Source: Limnoperna fortunei | Taxonomy: Eukaryota; Mollusca; Bivalvia; Mytilida; Modiolidae | Assembly: GCA_944474755.1 (NCBI GenBank) | Contig: OX104117.1 | Span: forward strand, 67,261,522 to 67,325,521 | Length of the DNA: 64,000 nucleotides | Direction of reading: 5' to 3' | Part shown: positions 46,669-57,770 of the stretch, piece after piece | Position numbering within the stretch: position 1 is the first letter of the stretch | How the letters are laid out: each line of letters begins with the position of its first letter | Program-made: the position numbers and the translations under genes | Notes under the pieces: generated by a model | Databases searched by the model: none | What the model was told of the DNA's origin: nothing | Seen by the model: the letters and a program-made list of their open reading frames with translations, nothing else

Positions 46669-46923
46669 TTTAATGGTGTTTTAACGCCACTTTCAGCAAT
46701 TTTTCAGCTATTTCATGGCGTCCAGTTTTTATTGGGGGAGGAAGCCGGAGTACCCTGAGAGAACCCCCGACCTGCGGTAGGAAAACTGGCAATCCTTGTC
46801 AATTAAGATTGGAGTCGAGTACACCCTGCCTGCAGTGAGAATCGAACCCGCAATCTCAGTGTTGACAGACCACGTGATCAATAGTAGACGAACTACCTTG
46901 ACCACTCGGCCGCCGACGCCCCT
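46669..46923 (-). mobile_element. tRNA-derived SINE, best full-length copy
   Basis: Read on the - strand, the head at 46923-46830 resembles a class II (Leu/Ser-type) tRNA. The A box is GGCCGAGTGG and the B box GGTTCGATTC, the internal RNA polymerase III promoter. The body follows (GACAAGGATTGCCAGTTTTC, GTACTCCGGCTTCCTCCCCC, CAATAAAAACTGGACGCC) and then GGCGTTAAAACACC. The body resembles the conserved-core SINEs of molluscs (MetaSINE-like, from memory). Confidence 0.85.
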
Positions 46924-47099
46924 GAACAATTATAATTTTGTTTGTAATACATTTAGGACAAAATAAAAAGCATGTAATAAAGAATTATTTGGATTGGTAT
47001 TGGGGAAAGAGCTAAGAAACTAAATGATAAAACTTAACTAGTATCAGCATGCAAACTTTAGTAAAGTGCTTGATAAAATTTGCTTTCAATATTGTTTAT

Positions 47100-47600
47100 T
47101 ATTGATAAAATGGTCAAAGTCACATAACTCCTACAAATTCTGATGAATCAAAATGGAGGTTTACACATCACAACACGTTTTCTAATAAATATCAAAGCAA
47201 TTAATTGAACAGTTTCAAAAGGATGTGTCCACAATACCTACCATTGTATTATATTTCTGAAATGTTTAAAGTCCCAAAACTCCTACAAATTTTGACCAAT
47301 CAAACTGATGGTATAGTATGCACATCTACGGTACACATCATAACAATTAATCCTACCAAATATCAAAGCAATCTGTTCAGCAGTTTCAGAGGATAGGTGT
47401 CCACAAGTATTTTGGTGAAATGGCCAAAGAAGCAAAACTCTTACAAATTCTGAGGAATCAAATTGACGCTATACTACATGTATAGTATACACATCTACAC
47501 ATCATTATATACAATTAATCCTACCAAATATCAAGAGCAATCTGTCAAGTGGTTTCAGAGATGTGTCCACAAAGTGCTGCAGATGGACATTCGAAGAACT
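47100..47600. repeat. Diverged tandem repeat, about 155-bp units
   Basis: AACTCCTACAAATT-type markers at 47125, 47278 and 47436. Each is followed by CCTACCAAATATCAA-type and CAGTTTCAGAGG-type blocks, like family D units. About three copies. Confidence 0.6.
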
Positions 47601-48175
47601 AAACAATTTTCCTCCGATCTTTGTGGCAGGGGATTATTATTTATTATCCATGAAAGCAGTTAAGCCTCTCTACTGACACCAGATATACAATACAAACATT
47701 TTTTATGAGTTAATAGTGCTACAGTAATTGTTACAGCACTGCAAACATGCAAATATTATGTTGAAAGATATGCTTTTCCACTTGTTGAAATTGGTACACG
47801 TAGGAAATCTGAGTTTTAGCAATAAAATGAATGACCCAATTGCTACCTTGTCTGATGGACTCAACAGAACACAAATATGAATATATGATATTTATTACCT
47901 ACAGTCACTAAAAAAAGCTGGAAGAGAATCTTTTGTGCATTTTTTGTTCATTTCAAAAGTGTTTAACCCAGATAATTTTTAGCAAAACCACATAGCGACC
48001 AGTTTTTTTGTTTATATACATGAACAATGCAATGAAAGTATTTAAATTATCCCTAAATGAAATATAAGTCAATCTATAGAAAGCATATTATCATTTAAAA
48101 TGTAACACAAAATTGCGAAAATGAATTCCATTGTACATACACAGTCCTTCTTCCACACAATGAACAAAAGTCCAT

Positions 48176-48436
48176 TGGTTTGTTTAAATATTGTTTAAAG
48201 CCATTTTCAGCAATTTTTCAGATATATCGTGGTATCTAGTTTTTATTGGGAGAGGAAGCTGGAGTACCAGGAGAAAACCCCGACCTTCAGTAGGAAAACT
48301 AGCAATCCTTGTCAATTAAGATTGGAGTCAAGTACACCCTGCCTGCAGAGAGAATCGAACCGGCAATCTCAGTGTTGAAAGACCACGTGATCAATAGAAG
48401 ATGAACTACCTTAACCACTAGGCAACTGTGGCCCCC
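48176..48436 (-). mobile_element. tRNA-derived SINE, full length, worn
   Basis: Carries head, body and tail in the same order as 46669-46923. The B-box complement is GAATCGAACC and the A-box region is CTAGGCAACTGTGGCC, degraded. Confidence 0.8.
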
Positions 48437-49061
48437 ACATGTCCATTGGGAGATAAAAGGAAAATGGTTTGTTGTTACACTAACTTGTGAAATAATGTTG
48501 ATGGTGTTGTTTAGTTTCACAGAGTATACTGCTTTATATTCAGAAAAATTCGTGAAGCTCTATCATATTAGTACATTCCTTAAGAATCATCAAACTTTGT
48601 GTCCATGTTTTATGAGAGAAAGTACAAAATACACAATTTATCATCTGCAATAATTCTTGTGTATAATTAAAGTTTGCATGAATGCACATGTAAGGAGTTA
48701 AGAGAAAACATAAACAAAACAAAAATATTTTATTAATAAACATGATCTTTGTCACCTTTTCAAAAACATTCAAAACAGCCAATTAAAGAGCTCTTAATAG
48801 TGCTTATATTGTTTGTCTATTGTTATAATGAAAAAAAAAATGCTTTTAACATACAAAATATTTAACAATTACCAGTATGTTTTTCTACAAGGAAGGCTCA
48901 GGGACCTTAATTTAAATATTAACAACAAGGAAATATATATCATTAGGTAAAATTCTGTTTTAATGCATCATTTCTGTTCGAAAACATAAGACACTATTCT
49001 GATGTAAACAAATAAATTGCTATTCTTGAAAATTTTATCAAAAATTATTGTGGCACCATAT

Positions 49062-49236
49062 GCAGGGTGTACTCGACTCCAATCTTAATTGACAAGGATT
49101 GCCAGTTTTCCTACCGCAGTTGGGGGTTTTCTCCGGGTACTCCGGCTTCCTCCCCCAATAAAAACTGGACGCCATGATATAGCTGAAAAGTTGCTGAAAG
49201 TGATGTTAAACATCATCAAACAAACAAACAAACCAA
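49062..49236 (+). mobile_element. SINE, 5'-truncated, intact 3' tail
   Basis: Plus orientation: starts in the GCAGGGTGTACTCGACTCC block, so the tRNA head is lost. It has an intact body and ends in an ACAAACAAACAAAC tail. 5' truncation fits reverse transcription from the 3' end by a partner LINE. Confidence 0.82.
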
Positions 49237-49374
49237 TTGGCGTCTTGATTGTTTAAGTAATAGAAGAAGATATTGTAACATAAAACCATATTGTTCATGT
49301 ACAATAGTAAAGTCCTGCGAATCTCGTTAATAGGTCGAAAATATGATACACAAAGATATACCATGCATAGTTAC

Positions 49375-49746
49375 AAAGGAACTATCTTAACCCAAAAACT
49401 TTAACGTAGTCGCTGGACCGTGAAATTGAGGTCAAGGTCAGGTGACACCTACCAGACAGTCATGTACTAGTCATCAGCAACCTATACACCAAATATTGTC
49501 ATCCTACCATGCGTAGTTACAGAGGAACTGTCGTAACCCAAAAACTTTAACGTAGTCCTTGGACCGTGAATTTGAGGTCAAGGTCAGGTGACAGGTGACT
49601 GACTGGCAAGTACTCATCATAAGCTACCTCTGGACCAAATTTGATGGACCTAGGGCTTGGGCTTACAAAGATATGAAGCAAGATGTCAAGTGTTTACGCC
49701 GCCGCCACCGCCAGATTCCCATACATATGTCTCGCCAGGCGAGACA
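49375..49746 (-). mobile_element. Family A tandem-core element, copy 2 (reversed, about 2 units)
   Basis: Reverse orientation of 11181-12847, with about two 146-bp units. The GAGGTCAAGGTCAGGTGAC block is at about 49430 and again at about 49574. The non-repeat flank (TACCTCTGGACCAAATTTGA, GTTTACGCCGCCGCC) and the terminal CTCGCCAGGCGAGAC stem-loop follow. It is cut on its left side. The pogo-type element seems to begin right at its end. Confidence 0.8.
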
Positions 49747-50370
49747 AAAAATTGATCCCACTTTTGGACAATTGGTCCCAACACTTTTAAAATTGGTACC
49801 AACAGTTTTAAAAAGTATATTTTAGAAGAATTTGTGGTTTTGTATAGCAATTAATAATAAGTTATTGAAATTTAAGAAGCTGACAATACAAAAAAAATGA
49901 AAATTTTTTCAAAAAATTTTTTTAATATACACATTTATATATTCTATATATATCAAAATTTGTGTATATAATATAAATAGATTAGCTGAATAACTCAGTT
50001 TTATTGCATTTGAATTTGCTAATTATAATGAAACATTTACTTTTATTTAGTCAGTTGTATTATAAAAATTTTACATTCAATGAATATGTTACACACTATT
50101 TTTTCCTTAAAAAAAAATTATTATTTCAGCCATAATTTTCATATATTGTTGTTAAACACTGCTTGTCTGTAAATTCTATCTGTACTGCAGTATGTTGTTT
50201 TGTTATATATAATGTACATTGAAAAGACAAGTTTGAATAGATTCCTATTGTTAACGATTTTCAATGCTAATTTGTTGGATTTGTTTGTGTAATATTAAAC
50301 ATTTTTTTGTTTTTAATTTCATTATTATATTTCTATAGCAACTTTATAAATATGTTTGTATATTATATGT

Positions 50371-50505
50371 TATTCCGGTCTTAGACAGGGTATATAATGT
50401 CACATTCACGGCTTAGGACGTATATTCCATGAGCCGAAGGCGCATGGAATATAAATCCTAAGCCGTGAATGTGACATTATATACCCTGTCTAAGACCGGA
50501 ATAAC
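50371..50505. repeat. Long near-perfect hairpin H1
   Basis: 61-bp arms (50371-50431 and 50445-50505), paired except for about two positions, around a short loop CCGAAGG core (ATGAGCCGAAGGCGCATGG). Arms include TTCCGGTCTTAGACAGGG. Directly beyond it starts TATTATAGCTCACAT, whose complement ends the segment at about 51696. Confidence 0.9.
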
Positions 50506-51700
50506 TATTATATTATAGCTCACATCTTACATTAGGAATATTTTACGGGAAAAACAAATATTTAAGAAAGAACTAGGTCTATGTAGCGTAAATTTTTTTG
50601 GATACCTGATCAAGTTATCCGTATTTGTTTGGAAAATATAGTACGTTTTAAGTGAACGCATAATATTAAACAAAAATGCATTTTTATTAATAGTTTTTAT
50701 AACACAAAATTACACTCTGGAATTGGGCAAATTATGTTATTATTGATAAAATCAAAATATTTTCAATAAATATTGTCCCTTATGGCACCCCATCATTACT
50801 TTTATGACGCTTAGACGATCGAGGCCCATTCGGGATTTATAACAAAGGTTATATAAAAACAAACTATATTTTTGTTGAACATTAAATTAATAAAAATAAG
50901 AAAACATTATTATATATTAAATAACAGCAAAAATTTATCTTTTTTAAATATTAATCATCTTCTGTTCAATAAATAACCCAATTGTATCCTTAAACTGGGA
51001 AGTGTCAAGGTAAAAGTTTGCGAAGCACCAAATTCAATATCGGTGGAGCTTGTTATCTGTTTTGATTGATGTGTGGATGTCGACGTTGAAGTGAATTAAA
51101 ATAAGAAAACTAGTTATTGACGGTAATGTCACTTTGATGCCATTAAAATGAATATCATTGGACGATGACAATCAAAATGAATATCAACGGATTTTGACGA
51201 TGTCTTGACTGAAGAGTGCATGGTGATGCAGTGTAGGTACTTACATGTATTTATTAACTTTTAGTGCGCTTGAGATCAAGTTTCTCGTTTGTTGTTTTGT
51301 GCATTGACACACTTTTATAGAGGACACTAAAATCATACAGGATTTGTAACCTGAGACTGACATTATTGACCAAGAACCACCCCCCTTTTTCTGTGCCTTC
51401 TATCGCTGATATTTGAGTAGATTTGTTTCTTAATTTACTTCCCTTCTGTTATTAAAACAAATATATTACATATCATTTTATTTACATAGTTTAAAATATG
51501 TTCGGGTTAGACACTGTTTCATTTTGTTACCTTTTCAATCGAAGCGGAACGAAGGCGGCCATGATGATTTGTTTTCCCAGGGGCCCCATACGGGATAAAA
51601 ATATGCTTTATGTATACGGCTGTAGACGTATACATAGCCTGATGTATACGGCTTGCTAACCAATCAGAATGCAAGGTTTTTATGTGAGCTATAATATACT
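50506..51700. mobile_element. Non-autonomous element with TATTATAGCTCACAT ends
   Basis: TATTATAGCTCACAT at 50511-50525 and its complement near 51682-51696 form 15-bp inverted repeats. H1 lies right outside the left one. Inside the right end there are three related TGTATACGGCT / GACGTATACATAG blocks and a CCAATCAGAAT motif. No coding region. Confidence 0.6.
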
Positions 51701-52704
51701 AGTATATTTTGTTTACTAGTATTTCAGGTTTTATTTTTTATTGTCATGCTGTTGCCTGGTCCTGCTTCAGTTTTGTTTTGTGCTTTGTTTTAGTGCATTT
51801 ATATATTTATGAATAAAGTTGGGAGTGTGAAAGTGTTTTGTGTTTAGAGTGAATAACATGTATATATTTTGAATATTTTCTATAGGTTAATATGAGTGTC
51901 AGTGTGAGAATGAATGTGTGAAAAGTCATTTTTGTGTAGTGAAATTAGTTATATGAAAGTAACAAGTGAGAAAAGTAAGAAAGTTTGTATGCATGAATGA
52001 ATTGGTAAGAATTAGTGCTTCAAATATATGTAAAATAATAGTATAGTGCTGTAAATCTCAATAAAGCACATAAACTTGTTTTGTCTTCTATTGTTATTAT
52101 TTTAACATATCCTCGAGTAACCATAAGTCGGCCAGACATCAGAACATTGTTGTGTATTTTTTTTTATAGTCATCTCCCTGATTTCGTACATATTTATTCA
52201 AATTCGCAATTACATCCTCAATGTTTTTGTGTGTTCGTTATAAAAAAAACAGTCGGTCAAAGAACTATCAGAATCTTTGTTTACTCATCCATTGCAAATG
52301 GCGTATAACCACGTGACATAAAGTCGGTCACATGTTAAAAATAGCTTTTAGTCCAAGCAAACAATAACGTAGCATATGACTTTTTGAAGTATGTATCGTG
52401 GAGGATATATTTTAAACGGAATCAAGTATGTGAATGCGTAAATGCAGTTAGAAATTATGGAAAACATGACACTGGCAATTAAACATTTCAGCCAAGTAGT
52501 AGCAATTAATTTACCCGAAAAGGCAAGGACCAGCTGATTTTCGGGCATGGGTTATCGACTTTTTGAAGAAATTGTCAATGCATTATTACTGCATTAACTA
52601 TGTAAAACATGGAAATAATTTTGTCAAGCTTGGTTATCAACAAAAGCTTTGTTGACACAATTAGATTTAATTAAACAAGAATAAATTCTGATTTGGTACA
52701 CATT

Positions 52705-54587
52705 TTATGAACTTTCAACACAGTGAACACATAAAAACTCACAACCCCTTCTGATCACTCTCACATTTGTACAAAAGATTAAATGTGTCCAATGTCCACA
52801 CTTGTCACACTTAGCCCAATTCACAATTTTAATAGACAAACTCTTCATCACTCCTTCAGGGGTAAATTGACCACACACACAACATTTCTCTTCGTCTCTA
52901 ATTTCAGATCCACTATCATCTGTATCAACTTCTATTTCCGAATACTCAACATATATGCTACTAGGTCCAGGTTCTTGGGACAACCTGACACTCTTTTCAT
53001 TTGCACATCTTTCTTTCTTTGGTTTTTTTTCCTGCAAACATTTCCCTTTCTTTCCACATCTTCCTCCTCTTGATTTGGCTTTACATTTTACACTGTTTAC
53101 TTACATGCTCTCCAACTTTCTTAGCTACCTCACATTCAGTAATTACTTTTCCACTTACAACTTTACTTAAAGTATTCCTTTCACAGACAACTTGTCTCTC
53201 ACTCTTAATCTTTCTCACACGCTGCATTTTTCCCTCAAAGAAATCACTTTCACGCTCCTCATTTAACTCCCTTTCTTCTCTGTCGTTCTGCATATTCTCT
53301 ACATTTTCATGTAAACCCGACTCACCTCTCATATCTTCACTCTCACTATCACTCACAGATTCAATAAAAACACTTGGTGGACATTCCTGAAACACCTGAG
53401 ACGACAAAAAGAACTTATTGTCAATAATGTTCCTGTTAAAAGGATAAATTCCTGTCTTCTTAAACGCTGCTTGGAGATTTTCTGGAGTCGAGGACCGTAC
53501 ATATGCAGAGCAGACTAACTGACAAACTTCATCTTTAGTGATGACAGTTGAAGACATTCTTATTTTTTTGTGACAAAGATTGTTGTAAATTTTCTGAAAA
53601 GGGCCATAAATACCGACATCCATTGGTTGAAGGAAGTGTGAGGTATGTGCAGGAAGAACATGTATAAGAATGTTATGTTGTTGTGCCCATTCAATGACAC
53701 TGACAGAAACGTGGGATTTATGGCCATCAAGTAGCAGTAGAATTTTGTCGTTTCTTGGTACAAAAGTCAGAAAGTGGTTCTTCAAATAATCCAGGAAGAT
53801 GTCTGAATTTGACCAGCCACTTTCGGAAACAGTGCCAATGGCTCCAGGTGAGCATCCTTCCATCCACTTGCTCTGCATCTTTTTGCCTGGAAAAATGAAG
53901 TAGGGTGGAATAGAATACCCAACAGCGCTTCCACACCCAAGGATGGTAATAGTACTGGATTTTCCAGACGTCACAGCAGGTGGATGGAAATCTGTACTGG
54001 CAACAACACAAGGAGGACTATGGTTCAGCTGGATACCTTTCTCGTCAACATTAAATATTACATGAGGCTTATCTGTTAAATCGTACTTCTTTAAAACACC
54101 CTCTAACTCTGTGAAGTACGTGTTGACAACATCTTTATTTCCTCCTTTAGCCCTGGCTATCTAGAGCATGTGGTTTCAGTACCCTCAAATCAGGCCACCT
54201 TTTCATGAAGGAATAGAACCAGCGAAGACTGAAGGGATTATCTGATGTTCTAAGATTCAAAGAGACTGCAAAGTCACCAGCTAAATCTACCACTTCTTGA
54301 CGCATGTAACCATATCCAATGGCTGCCATGTCTTTGAGATGGTTTACGAGCCTGGCTTCTTGATGGAGACTCATCACTGGATCTCTTCCCATGCTAGCAC
54401 ACTCAGCATCAACCTCTCCTGCCACACGATCCCTCAGAGTTTTATACGGTACACCATATTTCTGTGATGCTTTCCGAATCGATAAATTCATGCTGGTAGC
54501 TGCAAGGTAAGCACTGGTCACCTTGGAAGGACTGTACAATCTAAGCTGGCCTCTGGATTTGCCACAAGTAAAATGAGCAGGTTGTAG
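52705..54587 (-). pseudogene. Pogo/Tigger-like DDE transposase with C-terminal PHD-like finger (frameshifted)
   Basis: Read on the - strand. An acceptor (TTTTGTAG) near 54588 opens a frame with a psq-type helix-turn-helix (RKASQKYGVPYKTLRDRV) and a CENP-B-type HTH region. DDE domain: first Asp in FNVDEKG (54046-54044), second in LLLDGHKSH (53728-53726), third in QPMDVGIYG (about 53620-53618). The C-terminus has a Cys/His finger (CCVCGQF, CDKCGHWTH, CVHC), PHD-like. One frameshift near 54155-54165 separates HTH from DDE, and another near 53085-53095 separates DDE from the finger, so the copy is probably inactive. The apparent start codons are not ATG. Confidence 0.88.
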
Positions 54588-54599
54588 CTACAAAAGATA

Positions 54600-55545
54600 A
54601 AGAAAATGCTTTTTATAATATGATAAAATGGCAGATTAAGTTAATTTGAAAATATTTTGTACTAAGAAGAAAATTGTCCTACAGGTAAATATTTAAGGCA
54701 TGAATATGTATGGCTCAATAGATTTTGTAGATTGAATAATAAAAAAATTTTGTTGGATACATTGTTGTAATTTTATATTAATATTATACAAAATTTTATT
54801 GAAATAGGCTAATAGATTAAATTAATTTTAACTGATTTTGTGTTTTTTTATTTTATTTAATTATTTTCCAGGCTTATATATATTTTTTTTGTTAATTTAA
54901 GCTGATACTAGTATAACTATTTGATTTATAGGTTCCTGATTAAAGAATTCACATTTGTACACGTTGAATTTCATCTTGGACATGTTGAACAGCAATCAAT
55001 TTCCCGCAAAAATTTGCTAACTTGGAAGAAAATTAATGATCACGCTAGGTATTTTTAAATGTGTACAGAATATTATGTGCTTGGCCTAAATTCCAGAAGG
55101 GTTACGGTCAGTGATTTCATAATGTCAACAAACCGTCGACAGAGATCACATGTGGAATTTGTAACTGGGAATGGCTCAAATGAGGGTTTTAGAGGCGACA
55201 AAAATAGACTTTAAGAAAAAGGACATTTTTTCTATATGTTTTGGAATTTTTCTTTACTTACCTGTTTAAATCTCATTGTAATTAATTTAGATTTCTCTGT
55301 GATATCTTCTGTGTTTACAAACGCTAAATATAGCAAAAATGACGTCATAGGATCTCGTAGCGCATTCTCGCGAGATATAAACAAAACTGGCCGACATTAT
55401 TGCATGACCGACTTTGGGTAACGCCACGATATCATGTTAACTAAGAAAACACAAGTGACATTTCATAATAAATTCTAAATCAGAAGCATTAATATATATC
55501 AATATGTTGAAATAATCCCTTAAACACAAATACAAAATTTGAAAT
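54600..55545. other. AT-rich stretch upstream of the transposase
   Basis: Probably 5' part or intron of the pogo-type element. Contains one TGACGTCA palindrome at about 55340. No coding exon recognised. Confidence 0.4.
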
Positions 55546-56684
55546 GCAAGTTGGGACCAACTGACATGGGACAAATTGGAAATGGGACCAACTGACCACA
55601 TTTGGGACCAACTAACTTTGGACATTAGGCTTGGGACCAATTGACCTGTACCATAAAGAATATCAAGGAACAGAACAAGCCATATTGTACTTTTTTATCA
55701 AAAGACATCTACTAGATTGTTCATCAACACATAAATAATAATAGTATGCAAGCGGTTAGCTGGACCCGTCTGCAATAACTGGGACTCACCATGACCATGC
55801 AAAAATTCTACTATTCCCAATAGCCATATAATCGCACCTTTCCACAAAACATAACTTAAGCAATAGAACTAGGTTTCAGAATCTGATAAGGCGATCATTG
55901 TTATCTATAAAGATAGTGTGGCTCTAAACTGATATCAGTAAATGTCATTATGAAATAGAAATAATCAATGTTACAATGAATGATCCCACACTAGCCACAG
56001 AATTTTGCGCAGCATGTACGAGCAGGGGATAACATATGGAAAGGGGAGCGAAGTGTATAATAACATGCTTGGGCAATATTTTACAGACCATTTATCATCT
56101 ATGATGATCATACACATACAGTCCAGACAATTTAAAGGGGGCTTGTTTATGTAACCGGTTAAAAAACGGTTACATAAAAATACTTCTACATAATTGTTAC
56201 ATTACGGAAAACAGTTAAAAATTGGTACATCTATATAATTTTGAAAAAGGTTACATATTATACTGTTATAGTTTGTACTGTTTTATCAAACTGAACCCAT
56301 AAAAATATGCGCAAGATAGGTTCCTGCCCTTTCTAAACATAAAGTTAAAAACCAAGTCCACAGCAATGAAATATGCAACTAATGAGTATCAAACTGAAAC
56401 ATGTAAATTCACCCAATTTATAACCGTTATGATCCGTTATATACAGGTTTTGCACCCTCACCACCCCCCCCCCCCCCCCAAATAACAAAAATCGTCCACA
56501 GCGAAGAAATATGCAACTACTGAGTATAAAAAAACATGTCAACCCAATTTATAACCGTTATATACTGGTTTGGTACCCCCCCCCCAACAAAAAAAAATCA
56601 AACAAACAAAAACGTCTGGACTGTTTTCTTCATACTTGCCATATCTACCATGGATATGTGAAGGACTGTATTTAAAGTTATTAT

Positions 56685-56839
56685 AGGATTAAACACTGGG
56701 TTTTAGGAAATTATCAATGTGTAAACTCCGGCGACTCACTCACAAACTAAATAAAGTCCGAAGGACTTTATGTCAAGTTTGTGAGGGAGTCGCCGGAGTT
56801 TACACATTGATAATTTCCTAAAACCCAGTATTTAATCCT
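56685..56839. repeat. Long hairpin H2
   Basis: Arms of about 75 bp pair almost throughout, including the 38-bp stretch from GGGTTTTAGG to CCGGCGACTC. They surround a centre AAGTCCGAAGGACTT. The CCGAAGG core is shared with H1. A TCCAATCAAAGCTCTTAATA block at 57203-57222 may be the distant partner terminus. Confidence 0.9.
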
Positions 56840-57519
56840 TATAATTCTGTGAAATAATAGTTGCGGTTTTTAAAACAGCAAAAACAGTTACAGAAAACTA
56901 TCTAGACCTCAAAACGTACCTAGACCGGAAAACGTAGGGATATGCAAAACATAGTACCAAAGGAATCGCGGTTCTTTAGATATTGATATGAAAAAAAACA
57001 AAATGAAACACTAAATTGTATTTATATTATATATTTATTTGAAATCTCAATCGATTTCATTGAAAATCATTGTGGCAGAGAAAAAATTGTCCCCTCTTCC
57101 TGACGATACGCTAGGAGGACGCCATCTTGTTTACCTTGGATACTGAAAGTAGTCCGCTCAGAGGAAATATCGATATATAAATTATCTGAGAAGACGCCAT
57201 TTAAGTGTTTTTATCCAATCAAAGCTCTTAATATAAATAAATTACAGCATGAATAGAATTATTAGTGTTATATTTTTGAAGCAAATATCTTTTATATATT
57301 TACTTCAGCTCTTGAACAACTTGAATTTGACAGCTATTTATCATTATATCATTTATCACAAAAAACCAGGTTAAATTTAAGGTACATGTACTAGGTATTT
57401 GTATAACTAGACTCAGGTCCGGTAATTCCACCCGTCCGATAACTCCGCCCACTTTCAGTAACGTTGTTGTCAACAGTTTGCTAGAACACTGAAAATCTTC
57501 GCATATTTGCAAGGTATCA

Positions 57520-57770
57520 CTACCAAATATTGTCATACTACCATGCATGGTTACAGAGGAACTGCTCTAACCCAAAAACAGGACTTTGAAATTGAGGTCA
57601 ATGTCACATGACTGACTTGGCAAGTACTCTTCATAAGCTACCACTGTACCAAATTTGATGACCATAGTGCTTAAGTTTAAAATTAATCAAAATGTCAAGT
57701 GTTAACGCCGCCGCCCCCGGATCCCCAAATGTTTTGCCTCCAGCTACTATCGTCGCACGCAAAAACTGTT
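57520..57770 (-). mobile_element. Family A tandem-core relic, copy 3
   Basis: Worn single-unit copy in reverse orientation: ACTACCATGCATGGTTACAG, TACCAAATTTGATGACC, GTTAACGCCGCCGCCC and a GTCGCACGC end. The nuclear-receptor-like motif is mutated here (GAGGTCAATGTCA). Confidence 0.75.

Larger units (their letters stand above)
49747..55655 (-). mobile_element. Probable 5.9-kb pogo/Tigger-type DNA transposon
   Basis: Left margin has spaced TTGATCCCA / TTGGTCCCAA / TTGGTACCAA blocks (49750-49802). The right margin has the complementary GGGACCAACTGAC blocks at about 55552, 55572, 55592, 55613 and 55635. These subterminal inverted repeats enclose a broken transposase (52705-54587) and a separate hairpin/TIR segment (50371-51696). 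Exact termini and target duplication are not resolved. Confidence 0.55.

Noticed and set aside
46830..46923. Functional tRNA gene
   Set aside because: A and B boxes are present, but stem pairing is poor and the sequence continues into the SINE body, so it is a SINE head.
52783..53390. Plus-strand open frames rich in Ser/Phe/Leu
   Set aside because: They are antisense to the pogo-type transposase and its finger, which have family motifs.
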